Source of the DNA: Euglena gracilis
Lineage: Eukaryota > Euglenida > Euglenophyceae > Euglenales
DNA length: 64,000 bases
Direction: 5' to 3'
Assembly (NCBI GenBank): GCA_039621445.1
Contig: CP154956.1
Coordinates: 89,968,482 to 90,032,481 of the forward strand
A program made the translations under genes and the position numbers. The notes under the pieces were generated by a model. It did not search any database. It was not told the origin of the DNA and saw nothing but the letters and a program-made list of their open reading frames with translations. Shown in pieces: positions 11,530-22,412 of this stretch; position 1 is the stretch's first letter, and each line of letters starts with the position of its first letter.

Positions 11530-11660
11530 AGATGATGTCAGGGTTCCTCCCAGGAAACTGCCAATGTGCCCGGCCCTGTCATCACAGGAAATTGTCAGGG
11601 TCTCTGATACTGGCCTCCTGTCAGGTGGCAGCTTCCCAGCGTGGGGTTGGTTATAGAGGA
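11530..11660. repeat. partial GTCAGGGTC-family repeat
   Basis: Contains ggaaactgcca, ggaaattgtcagggtc and gtcaggtggcagcttccc, diverged arms of the family seen at 672-834. It lies inside the intron 11124-11997. Confidence 0.5.
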
Positions 11661-11997
11661 TGGCCCGGAAACTGGGCTAATCAGTAGGGTGTATTTCGGA
11701 CCCCTAAAGGAACAAACACCACATCCCAATTTTACAAACCCCCAAATATGAGACACCCTTTTGGGGTTGAGCGGCCTGCTTGCGCTCAGTGGGTTTTGGA
11801 GCATACAATCAATTAGTCCCTGGCCGACCCTGGCTGAACATTGTTTGACTATTTTCTTCACATTTTGGGTCAGTTTACCCTGGGGCAGTGCATGACTGGT
11901 CTGGTTTTTGGAAGAGCGGAAGTGACCCCCCCCCCCCTGGGAGGGGTCGGTAAGAAATTGTGTGTTCCGGAGTCGCCGCTGGGTGCCACTCTGTTGC

Positions 11998-12152
11998 CCG
12001 CCCCGGCAGACCCCCAGAAGTGCGTAGCGCTGCCCATCGACCCGAACTACGAGGAGGTGAAGCGCCTCCGCGCCCGCGCTGCGGCGCTCCGGCGCACGTT
12101 TGCGGAGACACAGGCGAAGCAGCTGTCGCTGGGCCGGGCGGCCGCCGCTTCC
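11998..12152 (+). CDS. exon, inter-repeat linker with helical segment
   Basis: Encodes APADPQKCVALPIDPNYEEV then KRLRARAAALRRTFAETQAK and a short Ala-rich tail. The APADPxKC start is typical of the linker between filamin repeats; the rest is strongly helical and charged. The acceptor is placed seven bases after the start of CTG at 11991; the donor at TCC/GGC is three bases before CAG at 12156. Both joins keep frame. Confidence 0.7.
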
Positions 12153-12721
12153 GGCCAGAAAATGTTAGCTTGTGCAGACACAGCTCAACGCAGTCCATTC
12201 TGTCGAGTGGGGATGTAAATGTGGACAGGTGTGTGCATATTGCAACTTTGGATTCTCCACCTTTGGGAAGGTTCTGTCTTGTTTGGTTTTGGCCTCTTCC
12301 ACCCCACCCCCCAATTGTCTCCAAGCCCCCATACTGTTCCAGGATGTGTGAGTTGGTTGCCCCTCGGGTGCTCGGGTGCTTCTCCGGATCGCAACCTCTC
12401 CTCATCCCAAAGTTACCCCCCCCTTTTTGCCCACCAACCACCCCTAAACAACGACCCGGACCGGGTGGTCGTTGATTGGGGGTGGTCAGTGGGCAAAGGC
12501 TGAAAGGGCGGCTTGCAGGTAAGGGGGTACGTTTGACCACCCCCCTGGTCGGGGGTTGTAGGTTGGGGGCGTGCACGGGGTTGTACACTCCGCCGGAACG
12601 CCACTCCTCGCCGTCTGTGGCCGCACGACACAGACGCCCCAGAGCTGCCACTGTCTCCTGCAGTGGATGACTGCGATGTGGAGCACGCCGTGTTGGACCA
12701 GGGGTTCATTGCTCGGTCTTG

Positions 12722-12771
<50 letters not shown>

Positions 12772-14489
12772 CACACACACACAACACACACACACACACA
12801 CACAACACACACACACACAACACACACACACACAACGCACACACACAACACACATCACGCAACACACACACACACACACACGCACACCCCACGACACACA
12901 CACACCACACACACCACACCCACGCACACACACACACACACACAACACCCACACCACACACACACACACACCACACACACACACACACCACACACACACA
13001 CACACAACACACACACACACACAACACACACACACACACAACACACACACACACACACAACACACAACAAAACACACAACACAACACCAAACACACAACA
13101 CAACCCAACACACAACACACAACACAACACACAACACACAACACAAACACAACACACAAACACACAACACAACACAAACCACAACACCCAACACACAACA
13201 CCACACACACAACACACACACACACACACAACCCACACACACAACACAACAACACAAAACACACAACACACAACACAAACACACACACACACACACACAA
13301 ACACACAAACACACCACCCACACACACAAACCACACCCACACACCACACACCACACACCACCACCACCACACCACACACCACCACCACAAAACCACACAC
13401 CACACACCACACACCACACACCACACACCACACACCACACACCACACACCACACCCCACACACCCCACACCACACACCACACACCACACACCACACCCCA
13501 CACACCACACACCACACACCACACACCACACACCACACACCACACACCACACACCACCAACCACACCCCACACACCAAACACCACACACCACACACCACA
13601 CACCACACACCACACACCACACACCACACCCACAAACACCACCGCCACACGCCACACGCCACACGCCACACGCCACACACGCCACACCACACGCCACACC
13701 AACGCCACACGCCACGCACACGCCACACTCCACACTCCACACGCCACACTCCCCACACACTCCACACCCCCCCACACGCCACACGCCACACGCCACACGC
13801 CACACGCCACACTCCACACCCCACACTCCACTCCACCTCCACACGCCACAAAAACACGCCACACTCCACACACACTCCACACGCACACACACCCACACAC
13901 ACGCCACACCCACACGCACACACCACGCCACACGCCACACGCCACACGCCACACGCCACACGCCACACGCCACACGCCACACGCCACACGCCACACGCCA
14001 CACGCCACACACCACACGCCACACGCCACACGCCACACGCCACACGCCACACGCCACACGCCACACGCCACACGCCACACGCCACACGCCACACGCCACA
14101 CGCCACACGCCACACGCCACACACCACACTCCACACGCTACACGGCCCACTCCACACGCCACACGCCACACGCCACAACGCTCCCACACCACACGCACAC
14201 GCCACACACCACACACCCCACACCCCACACGCCACACGCCACACGCCACACGCCACACGCCACACGCCACACGCCACACGCCACACGCCACACGCCACAC
14301 GCCACACGCCACACGCCACACGCCACACGCCACACGCCACACGCCACACGCCACACGCCACACGCCACACGCCACACGCCACACGCCACACGCCACACGC
14401 CACACGCCACACGCCACACGCCACACGCCACACACCACACACCACACACCACACACCACACAACACACAACACACAACACACAACACAC

Positions 14490-14550
<61 letters not shown>
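12722..14550. repeat. CA-rich satellite, CACAC/CACACC/CACACGC units
   Basis: About 1.8 kb built from (CA)n, ACACACA/ACACACC 5-7-mers and a long block of the heptamer ACACGCC at about 13630-14430, ending in (CA)n. All six frames are open for hundreds of codons (His/Thr or Cys/Val/Trp) only because stops cannot occur in the repeat. It is not coding. Confidence 0.95.
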
Positions 14551-14553
<3 letters not shown>

Positions 14554-14691
14554 AACCACTGCAAACATGATTACCCGTGGGAATGGAACCCCTTTTGTGG
14601 GGACCGTTCCTCCGTAACAGTAAATAGGAAATCCAGTCATTCTTTGAGCAATGCCATGCGCACATGTATTTCCATCCAATAAACGCATCTT

Positions 14692-15024
14692 CAGGCTCCT
14701 TTTTTTAACTCCGGGGGGGGGTCTGTAACCAGAAATCCCCTGGGGGGGGGGGTCCCAGGCGGCTTCGTGGCGGCAGGGCAGGCGAACCGCCAGCAGCCGC
14801 CGGGAGTGGAACGGCGCCCGGGTTCTATTGCGTCGTTGGTCCGTTCGTTTCACCCGTACACCGATGCCGCGGTGGGGGTGGCGTACACAACCCTATGGGT
14901 GGTGGGTGGGGCGGGGTCGACCACCGCCCCCCATCCTGGGGGTGGGGGGTCTAACCCCCCCACCCCCCACCAGGCCTTCCCGCACTGCCCTGGGGGACCC
15001 CCGGGGGCCTTAAAACAAAGCCTG
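14692..15024. mobile_element. CAGGCTCC-family TIR element (degraded duplication)
   Basis: Left end CAGGCTCCTTTTTTTAACTC; right end CCTTAAAACAAAGCCTG. C/G arms are present. Flanking octamers CGCATCTT and GCCATCAT agree at 5 of 8 positions, so the insertion is old or its limits are imprecise. Confidence 0.6.
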
Positions 15025-15194
15025 GCCATCATCACGTGGTCTTCACAACCTGCCTCCCATCCACTTACCCACCCCAAGGGCTCCTGCCAGCCCAGCACGC
15101 GATCCCAGGGCGGGGGGCAGAGACCCCCCCCAAAAGAAATCCGGCCGTCTAAACCATCTCCCAAATTTTTTGGAGCTTCAGAGCCCCTGCGGGG

Positions 15195-15296
15195 GATCTC
15201 GACCGCACGTACGGGGACGGCCTCGCCGGGGGCACCGTGGGGCGGGCGTTCCGCTTCCGCCTGCTGGCCCGCGACGAGTTCTACAACCACTGCACC
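15195..15296 (+). CDS. exon, filamin-type Ig repeat 2 (start)
   Basis: Encodes DLDRTYGDGLAGGTVGRAFR then FRLLARDEFYNHCT, matching 'dxxxsxaxGxGLxxaxxGxxfxfxixarDxfgN'. It begins eight bases after the start of CTG at 15187 and ends three bases before CAG at 15300. It is exactly 34 codons. It joins in frame to 16680 (NHCT-VTRPDLFSV). Confidence 0.8.
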
Positions 15297-16679
15297 GCCC
15301 AGGGGTGGTGGGTGTTTGGAGCCGTGCGGGGGGGGGGGAGGCTGGTAGGAGGTGCCGCGGGCCAGACTCGATGTCCGGCCGTTCGGGGATGCCGGCAGGA
15401 GCCGTCCAAAACTGTTGGCAGTTTCTTCGCATTTCAGGGCAGTTTTCCCTTGGATCCCAGAATTGCCAAACACAGAGAAGAGTGACCATTTGTTTTTGGA
15501 AGGGTACCCCTCCAGGATATTTGAAAGGCTGTATGGTTGGAGCAGAACCTGTGGCTCTTTAGAACGCTGCTTTGCCTCGCAGTACCACAAAAATCTAAGA
15601 TTCTGTATTTTTTTGTTGTTTTCTGTGTTGTTTTTTTTTTGAAAATCTGTGTTGTGGCGTTGAATTGCCAAAGATTTTGAAAAGGAATTTATCCTCCATT
15701 CTTAGTTAACCTGTTTAAGGGTGGCTTCTCGTTGGAATCCACCCAAATTCAAGAGTTGCATTCGGTCAGTGGGATTGCTTTATAATGAGGTTTTTGTGGT
15801 GGCTGATTTTGTTTGCAACCACACCGGGGCGGGCCCGATGCTGATATTGGTATACCGATATCGATGTTAGGAGGGTGTCATGCCTTTTGGTGTGTTCCCC
15901 CTCCTCGTCCTCCATTCACCCCCCGACCCCGGATTTCGATACACCTTCTCCCCCTTGTCGAACGATCGGGCTTGTCCAATGTCTTTTTGTATGTTGGTTC
16001 AATGAGTATGGAAAGAATTGTGTGATTTAATTTCGTGTGATTTAATGCTTTTTTTTGCATTTGCATGTTTCAGAAAAGCTTTTTTTTGTAAATCGTTGGG
16101 AAGACACCCATAAAATGACTGAAAATGCCAAAAATAAAACTGGCATGGAAAAAGAACAATGACGCTCTAATGACTAAAATTGATGTAATTGTGCAAGATT
16201 GCGGCAAATGATGGAAAGTTGCTGAAAGTTGACCAAAAAAGTGCCAAACAATGGTCAAAATGCTCAACAAATGGCCAAAATGGCGAAATTTGACAAAAAT
16301 GGCCAAAAGCAGTCAAAAAGTGCCGAGAACCGCCAAAATAACCGAAAACCGCCAAAAATGGCCATATACCCCCTTGTCTAATGACCAGGACTCACCACCT
16401 GCTGTGAGGGGGGTCCGGACCAACCCCCCCCCCCCCCCCGGGGGGGGGTTGGATTGGGAGTGCCTTAGAGTGCCTGCCCAGGCAGGCACCCCCCCCGGGA
16501 GGGGGGTTACCCAGGACCCCCCCCCAAAGGTCAAAATTTCCTTCCTGCGCTTTGCGCTGAAGGAATATTTTTGCATTTTTGACAAACCAAAAAGTGCCCA
16601 AAATTGCATTTTTTTGGCCGATGACTGATTCCAGATGTTCTTCCCGGGGATCGTATCGCCCACCACCCGCCCCTGCCCC
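15297..16679 (+). other. nonconventional intron (CAG +4, CTG -7)
   Basis: Starts GCC-CAGGGG and ends CCCTG-CCCC; neither GT nor AG is present. The filamin repeat is continuous across it. Inside, 15880-16440 is a TGGCCAAAA-rich repeat region bounded by CTTGTCNAACGA-like words. Confidence 0.65.
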
Positions 16680-16823
16680 GTAACCCGGCCAGACCTCTTC
16701 TCCGTCCTGGTCCGCCCCACGGCACTGCTCCGCGGGTCTGACCCGGACCACCTCCCCCCACCGACCGCGGCGGACGTGACATATGAGAAGGACGGCTACT
16801 ACGGCGTGTGCTACGTCCGGGCC
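16680..16823 (+). CDS. exon, filamin-type Ig repeat 2 (middle)
   Basis: 48 codons encoding VTRPDLFSVLVRPTALLRGS and, after a short loop, VTYEKDGYYGVCYVRA. This is the 'gDxFsVxvxP...dGxYxVxYxp' part of a filamin repeat. The 3' edge GCC/GTTGTG is a conventional donor that joins to the CTGCAG acceptor before 17818 in phase 0. Confidence 0.8.
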
Positions 16824-17817
16824 GTTGTGGCGGTTTCCGAGATTGTTGCGAAGTTGTTGACCCCAAAATGAACCCCATGAACATAAGGCACAAACCTGGG
16901 TGAGGTGGGCGGGGGGGGGGGAGGTAGGGTCGAGTGCTGTTCTGGGGTTGGGGAATTCTTACGGCGTAGGATTTAGGTATTAGGATTTAGGTATGGCTTA
17001 GGTTTGGTGTGGGGTTAGGGTGAGGGTTAAGGTTTGGATTGAGGTTGGGGTGTGCCATCTGAGTGGTGGGGAAGGGGGGGGTTGGGATCCGGGTTTGCCT
17101 TGAGCCCCCCCCCCCCAGGGCGTGAGTGGGTGCTGACCCCCCCCATCGGGGTCCCAAACAATCCTCTGGCACCCCTCCTGGAACAGACTTCTTTCTTCAG
17201 CCGCAAACCGTTGGAGTTCATTCCAGGGCGGCCCCATGAGGAACAGGACTTTTCCCCCTTAAGGACCGCCCCTGAAGGATCGCCGTTGGCCTAAGGGCCA
17301 GCCAACGGCCGGTCGGAGGGTCGAGCAGGGGCAAAAGTTAAACAAAATTTTGCGAAAACGAAATTTTTTAATGCTTTGGGCGGATGGGTGATGGTCCAAG
17401 GATGCCAGAAACAGAGAAATGACTTTCTTTTTACCCGAAGTCGACACATTTTTTTTGCCAACGCATGGCCATTTTCTGCCCATTCCCCCCCCCCCAAATA
17501 CATCTTAGGTTTCCTTCTCAAATTTGGCATTTTTTTGCCCTTTTTTTCCTTTTGGTGATGTTTGCAGTTCTGCTGGGACACACTCTCGATTCGAAGAAAA
17601 AAAATCACACTCGAGACCAGATTTTCCGGCGCGTGCCAAAAGTGTTTCTACTGTTCGAAAATGTGTAAGTCTCCAAGAAGCATTTTTTTTGTTTTCCGCA
17701 CACCCAAGCCCCCCATGCGTTGGATTGAAGTTGCATTTTTTTTTGCATTTTGCGCTTCCTGCTTTTTTTTGCGTCGCGTTTTGGTCAGCGCTACGTTCCC
17801 CTTCTTTGGCGCTGCAG
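16824..17817 (+). other. conventional GT-AG intron
   Basis: GTTGTG...GCTGCAG, fixed by filamin homology on both sides and frame continuity. It shows that the same gene uses both intron types. It contains a copy of the CTTAAGGACCGCCCC dispersed repeat at about 17255-17460 and a GGTTTAGG/TTAGG-like tract near 16960-17040. Confidence 0.6.
17255..17460. repeat. CTTAAGGACCGCCCC dispersed repeat, copy 1
   Basis: Shares CTTAAGGACCGCCCC, the GGCCAACCAACGGCCGG-like palindrome and GGATGGGTGATGGTCCAAGG with a copy at 60330-60450. Shorter similarity is seen at 28525-28640. No coding content. Confidence 0.6.
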
Positions 17818-17954
17818 GGGCCCGCCGGCACCGTGCAGCGGGCCGGGGCGTACACGCTGGACGTCGCCGTGCGCCGGGAGGGGCCGCCGCTGCCGATGCT
17901 GTCCGCGCCGCTGACCATGGCCCCCGCGGCGCTGCACCCCCCGGCCTGCCGCCT
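17818..17954 (+). CDS. exon, filamin-type Ig repeat 2 (end)
   Basis: Encodes GPAGTVQRAGAYTLDVAVRR then EGPPLPMLSAPLTMAP, matching 'xxaGxYxLdVxvxxxxiPxSPlxvxv', followed by a Pro/Ala linker. The end is placed three bases before CAG at 17958. Splicing to 20184 keeps frame (ACRL-GEAVRLVI) but the acceptor there is less certain. Confidence 0.75.
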
Positions 17955-17989
17955 GGGCAGGGAGGGGCAACGCGAGGGACTTTTGTAAA

Positions 17990-18160
17990 TAATATAATAA
18001 ATAAGTAATATTTTTATATAATAAATAATATGATAAATTATATTGTATTATATTATATTATATTATATTTATATTATTATATTATATTATATTATATATA
18101 TTATATTTAGTATTATAATAATATATATTCTTTATATAGATATATATATAATATATCTTT
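17990..18160. repeat. TATAAT-rich low-complexity tract
   Basis: Almost pure A/T with TATTA and ATATA repetition. No gene. Confidence 0.85.
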
Positions 18161-18394
18161 TCCTCTGTGAGTGTATGCAAACATACCCACTCATCGCGGT
18201 ACATTTCTCTACACACCGATGTGCCTTGGTGTATTTGGGTGGATGTCTTGGCATCCGCCTCCCCCCCCGTTTTGTGGTTGAGTGCCCCCCCCCCCCACTC
18301 GCCACCCAGGACTTTTCAGAGGTTTGATCATATTTTTTGGCACGGCACTAAGCAACAAGGTGAAGATTTTTGCACTCAACGTTGGCCATGCTGT

Positions 18395-18396
18395 TT

Positions 18397-18480
<84 letters not shown>

Positions 18481-18785
18481 TTCATTCATTCATTCATTCA
18501 TTTTTTTTTGGCAGCTCCCAACTACATGGCCCCCCAGGGGGGCCATATAGTCGGGAGAGGGGGTCAAATTTTTTTTGCGTTATTGATGGAATAGGGTTAG
18601 GATTACGATTTAGGGTTAGGGTTAGGCCTAACTTACCGACGGGTGTTAGATGTACAAGTTAGGCCTAAAGTTAGGCCGAATTCGTCACCCTAACCCTACT
18701 CCATCATTAACACAAAAAAGTTTGGCTCCCTCTCCCACCCATATGCCCTTGGGAGGCATATAGTTGGGAGCTGCCATTTATTTGT

Positions 18786-18832
<47 letters not shown>

Positions 18833-19047
18833 TTTGTTTATTTATTTATTTATTTATTATTTATTATTTATGTACTCATTTGTTAATTCATTATTTCTTA
18901 TTTATTTATTTATTTATTTGTTTATTTATTTATTTATTTATTTTTAGGCATTTTTTATTTATTTGTTCATTTATTTATTTATTTATTTATTTATTTGTTT
19001 ATTTATTTGTTTATTTATTTATTTATTTATTATTCATTCATTCATTT
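18395..19047. repeat. (ATTT)n array, interrupted
   Basis: Two ATTT blocks (18395-18480 with an ATTC tail, and 18776-19047) separated by an inverted-repeat element. Open frames such as Leu-Phe-Ile-Tyr repeats are artefacts. Confidence 0.9.
18510..18775. mobile_element. palindromic element inside the ATTT array
   Basis: Left end GGCAGCTCCCAACTA; right end TAGTTGGGAGCTGCC, its exact reverse complement. Inner arms also pair (GGCCATATAG with CATATAG-like, ATAGGGTTAGG with CCTAACCCTA), so the whole 266 bp can fold back. It contains GGGTTAGGGTTAGG. It sits in a simple repeat, so a duplication cannot be recognised. A short related hairpin lies at 48815-48865. Confidence 0.7.
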
Positions 19048-19699
19048 TTGGGCACTGCCTGGGCAAAATTTTGTCAAAATGCAAATGCATTTTGGGCACA
19101 AACCGCCGAAAGGAAAAATAATAACTTTTTCAGTGGGCCCAGGTCCGCGTACTTTTTTCTGGATCCCTTGTCTGCCGACCGACCCGGAGGACACCTTTTT
19201 GTCAAAACCCCGCGTCCAACGATCCCACCTCACAGCCTCACCCCAGTCGGATGACAGACATTACCGGTCGTCGGACATTGTGTGGGGGGGGGGGGCGGTA
19301 ACTCAAACCTTGACCATTACAGTGTGGAAACCAATCCATGCTCTTGCTTTCTCCATGCTTACTCATTCTGAAACTCATTGAAGCTTTCATAGGGTTATTA
19401 TTATTGCCAACACACCTCCATTCAGCACACTTCCAGCTGCACTTTTTTCTCCAGCCCTCTCTGACCGGCCGACCATTTATCACCCAGGACCTCTTGAAAT
19501 AATGAGGTAAGGTCTTTTTTTTTCGTTTCACTGTGGATGACCGATAGGCACGATGCGTTGCCCGGATGATTTTCTCTCCTCTCCTCCCCCCAGCGCTTCC
19601 AGAACCTCTCTGCAGACGCTCACTCCGACCACTGACACTCCACAGAGATGGCCGCTCTCAGAGCCCCTTCTCGGCAGCCATCAGCATCAAATCAACACT

Positions 19700-19700
19700 G

Positions 19701-19735
<35 letters not shown>

Positions 19736-19886
19736 ATTGCGTTGGTGGGCCTGTGTCTGGGCATACCTGCATGCGCATGTGTGTGTGTGTGTGTGTCATT
19801 GCGTTGATGGGCCTGTGTCCGGGCATACCTGCACTCGCCTGTGTGCGTGTGCGTGTGCGTGTGCGTGTGCGTGTGCGTGCATGCGC

Positions 19887-19918
<32 letters not shown>

Positions 19919-19945
19919 GCGCGCGCGCGCGCTCCTGTGTGTGTT
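19700..19945. repeat. GT/GTGC/GC dinucleotide tracts
   Basis: Three (GT)n blocks, a 43-bp near-duplicate (CATTGCGTTG(G/A)TGGGCCTGTG) and an alternating GTGTGC then GCGCGC run. Alternating purine-pyrimidine DNA of this kind can adopt Z-form. No coding content. Confidence 0.9.
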
Positions 19946-19984
19946 TGTGCGCGAATTGGAAGGTGTTGTCGGTCGACCGGGGAT

Positions 19985-20105
19985 TCCCTGCCGGTCACCA
20001 TTATGCCCAAGAACCTGTCAGGACCTGCGAGGGAAACTTTCAACCTTCAACCTCCCCCTTTCGCCAGCCGACTGGTCAGGTGACAGTTTCCTAGGAGGGG
20101 AGGGG
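19985..20105. repeat. partial GTCAGG/GACAGTTTCC repeat
   Basis: Contains gaacctgtcaggacc and ggtgacagtttcctaggaggggaggggg, arms of the 672-834 family. Confidence 0.5.
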
Positions 20106-20183
20106 GTCAGCTACCAGGCCGCTCCATGGGGGGATCCCAGCCAGCCAGCCACCAGCGTGGCCATCGTCGCAACAGTTCTGCAG

Positions 20184-20242
20184 TGGCGAAGCGGTGCGGC
20201 TCGTCATTTGCCTGCGGGACCTCTATGGCAACCCCCTGACCC
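20184..20242 (+). CDS. exon, filamin-type Ig repeat 3 (start)
   Basis: Encodes GEAVRLVICLRDLYGNPLT, the 'Gexvxfxixlrdxygnpl' strand of a filamin repeat. It follows a TTCTGCAG acceptor. The 3' edge is placed where CAG occurs at +4 (about 20243). The open frame continues to about 20370 with WCENFN-like sequence that does not look like filamin. Confidence 0.6.
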
Positions 20243-20944
20243 ACAGCCCCGCCAGCCCCCTCACCGCGGAGTACATTTGCCCGTGGGATCGATCTGAGCC
20301 CGAGACGGCCAGGACGGGCAGCTGGTGCGAGAACTTCAACCGAGCAGCGCGGTGCTTGGGCAGGTTCGCGTGGGGGGGTGCGGGCAAGCAGATCCAGTGG
20401 CAATTACCAACAAATCCTGACAAATCCCGGCAATTCCCAACAAATTCTGACGACAAGTCCAAACAAATCCCACAAATCCTGACGAATCCCGAGAAATCCT
20501 GACAAATCCCACCAAAGCACCAGAATACCAAGTGTCTGGTGGTGCTGGTGCGGAGGGTACTGGCCACCTTGCAGATTTGCCAACCCATTCCTTCTCATTC
20601 TCCCACCCCATAATGGTTAAACGTGGAGCTACGCAATTGAGCTACTGCGGAATGTTGTGGGATGGGTTTGAAGGCCAAATTGCCTTCCATTTCCTGAGGT
20701 TCGTGCCTCACCGTTTCTCATACAGAAATGATGTGTAGTGCAAGCAGCTCTTGTTGGTCTCCTAGCTCCTAACGGTGCCCCAAATTTCAACAATTGGGAT
20801 GATTTCTGCATGTCAAACCACTGATGTCAATATTGAGCCTTTTCTTTTTGTAACAGTTCACATTCAGGAAAGAGCCCCTCGCGGGCGAATGGTGAATGCA
20901 GGACCAAGCACCTGCGATGGAGGTGAGAGTCGGCGGCTCCGATG

Positions 20945-21036
20945 AATGTGTGGCCTGCCAACCGCAAGGTCCCAGACCATGTCGTTCGGGAGCTGTCATA
21001 TTCGGAGGACGGCACGTATGAAGTGTTGCCGAGCGC
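20945..21036 (+). CDS. exon, filamin-type Ig repeat 3 (middle)
   Basis: Encodes NVWPANRKVPDHVVRELSYS then EDGTYEVLPSAA, the 'VxPxxxxVxdxxDGTYeVxyxP' strand pair. A TGA lies just upstream in frame, so the exon starts between 20926 and 20945. GCC at its 3' edge is shared with the next exon, so the join (AA-IGLYTV) is ambiguous within four bases and has no GT. Confidence 0.65.
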
Positions 21037-21183
21037 TGCCGGGTCTCCAAAAAAAAATTCACGTATTGTGGGATTTCAGTTTCTCATGTGACGGTGATGG
21101 GTTGTTGCAAGAATATAAAGATATTTTGATGTCTGTTTTTCACTGCTCAATTGAAAGGCTGCACAAAACGGCCACAGCATCAG

Positions 21184-21230
21184 CAGCAGCAGCACATCAA
21201 CGACTATAACAACACCAGCAACTGCAACGA

Positions 21231-21302
<72 letters not shown>

Positions 21303-21330
21303 CAACAACCACAACAGCAGCAGCAAGGAA
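21184..21330. repeat. (CAG)n tract
   Basis: AGC/CAG trinucleotide array with ACAA interruptions. Poly-Ser, Gln and Ala frames are artefacts. Confidence 0.9.
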
Positions 21331-21344
21331 TAAATGATTTCGCG

Positions 21345-21508
21345 CGAGAGAAAATCAACAGCAAGGATATATTGTGAATAAATTCATTAAACCATGTGCA
21401 CGACGTTCGAGAAGCTCTGGAGCCTCCTCAAGCCTCCTCAAGTATAATAGCGTTTGAGGAGGCTCTAGAGCCTCCTCGAACGACCTCGAACGACCTCTTA
21501 CAAAATCT
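21345..21508. repeat. direct repeat copy A with GAGGCTC palindromes
   Basis: About 150 bp shared almost identically with 21778-21925: GAGAGAAAATCAACAGCAAGG, GTGAATAAATTCATTAAA, GACGTTCGAGAAGCTCTGG, TATAATAGCGTTTGAGG. Contains GAGGAGGCTCTAGAGCCTCCTC, a 22-bp perfect palindrome. Confidence 0.85.
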
Positions 21509-21777
21509 CGAGCCTCCGCCTGCTTCCACGCATGCTTGTACCCCGAGACCCAGTGTTGTTTTCTCCATTGCAGTGCTCTAAAAAGCTGATAGAGAGAAAG
21601 GGAAGGAGAGAGTGTTCATTGAGGTCAACATGCACACAAAAAGAGTTGAAAAAGGAGTTATGTTGCTAATTGAAGGGATAGGGTTAGATCCACATGCGCA
21701 CAAAAGGAAATGGCAGATAAATGGAGTTATGTTGTTAATTGAAAGGATTGTGTTAGGTCAACATCCACGCAATTTTG

Positions 21778-21925
21778 CGAGAGAGAAAATCAACAGCAAG
21801 GATATACTGTGAATAAATTCATTAAAGACGTTCGAGAAGCTCTGGAGCCTCCTCAAGCCTCCTCAAGTATAATAGCGTTTGAGGAGGCTCTAGAGCCTCC
21901 TCGAACGACCTCGAACGAGGTCTAA
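21778..21925. repeat. direct repeat copy B with GAGGCTC palindromes
   Basis: Second copy of 21345-21508, lacking a short ACCATGTGCAC segment. A third, diverged set of the same palindromic words continues at 22040-22150. Confidence 0.85.
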
Positions 21926-22321
21926 CAAAAGGGGGTGAAAGTTAAAGAGAAAGAGAAAGAGGGTCCTGCCAAACAGTTCCGCCTCCAGTTCCCTGTTTGC
22001 TGTCCCGGGTCTCGTGATACGTACATTCGTGTACAGAGCAGAGGCTCCAGAGCATCCTTGAACGACCTCAAACGACGTCCGAGGAGGCTCCAGAGCCCTC
22101 GAACAACCTCAACCGACGTTCGAGGAGGCTCTAGAGCCTCCTCCTACGGATCCTCTTCCTATTGTAACCCTCCCCTGTCAAAACCACTTACCCCCATTTC
22201 ATTATCCAAATTGTGCAGTGCCACAGTGCACACCACAGGGAACTCATTGCCATGGTCTTGACCATTATACTCGGGATGGCAACACACACCAGCTTCCTGT
22301 CCCCAGGTGTCGCTCCCCAGG

Positions 22322-22412
22322 TCCACGCTCTATGCCATCGGGCTGTACACCGTTCGCCTCGTCTACGCTGGGCAGGAGGTGTGCGCCACTGAGGTGCAGG
22401 TGCTGCCCGGGG
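22322..22412 (+). CDS. exon, filamin-type Ig repeat 3 (end)
   Basis: Encodes STLYAIGLYTVRLVYAGQEV then CATEVQVLPG, matching 'xxaGxYtVxvxyxgxxvxxtevxVxPG'. It completes the repeat begun at 20184. The next recognised exon is at 23142. Confidence 0.65.

Larger units (their letters stand above)
12153..15194 (+). other. nonconventional intron containing a large CA satellite
   Basis: Joins TCC at 12150-12152 to GAT at 15195 in phase 0, giving AAAAS-DLDRTYGDGL, the normal start of a filamin repeat. CAG is at +4 and CTG at -8. The 1.8-kb CA-rich satellite, the TIR element at 14692-15024 and two GC-rich blocks (12590-12715 and 14745-14890) lie inside. I therefore treat those blocks as non-exonic unless transcripts show otherwise. 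Confidence 0.6.

Noticed and set aside
12590-12715. GC-rich block read as DDCDVEHAVLDQGF, possible exon
   Set aside because: The filamin linker at 12152 joins in frame directly to 15195. No domain or consistent phase supports an exon here.
12571-14682. Open frames of 569-703 codons on both strands (His/Thr-rich and Cys/Val-rich)
   Set aside because: Entirely due to CA and ACACGCC repeats that cannot encode stops; no composition or motif of a real protein.
14745-14890. GC-rich block inside the 14692-15024 element, possible exon
   Set aside because: No frame shows filamin or other motifs, and it lies inside a TIR element; left unannotated.
18590-18640. Telomere
   Set aside because: Only two to three TTAGGG-like units inside an internal fold-back element; no terminal array.
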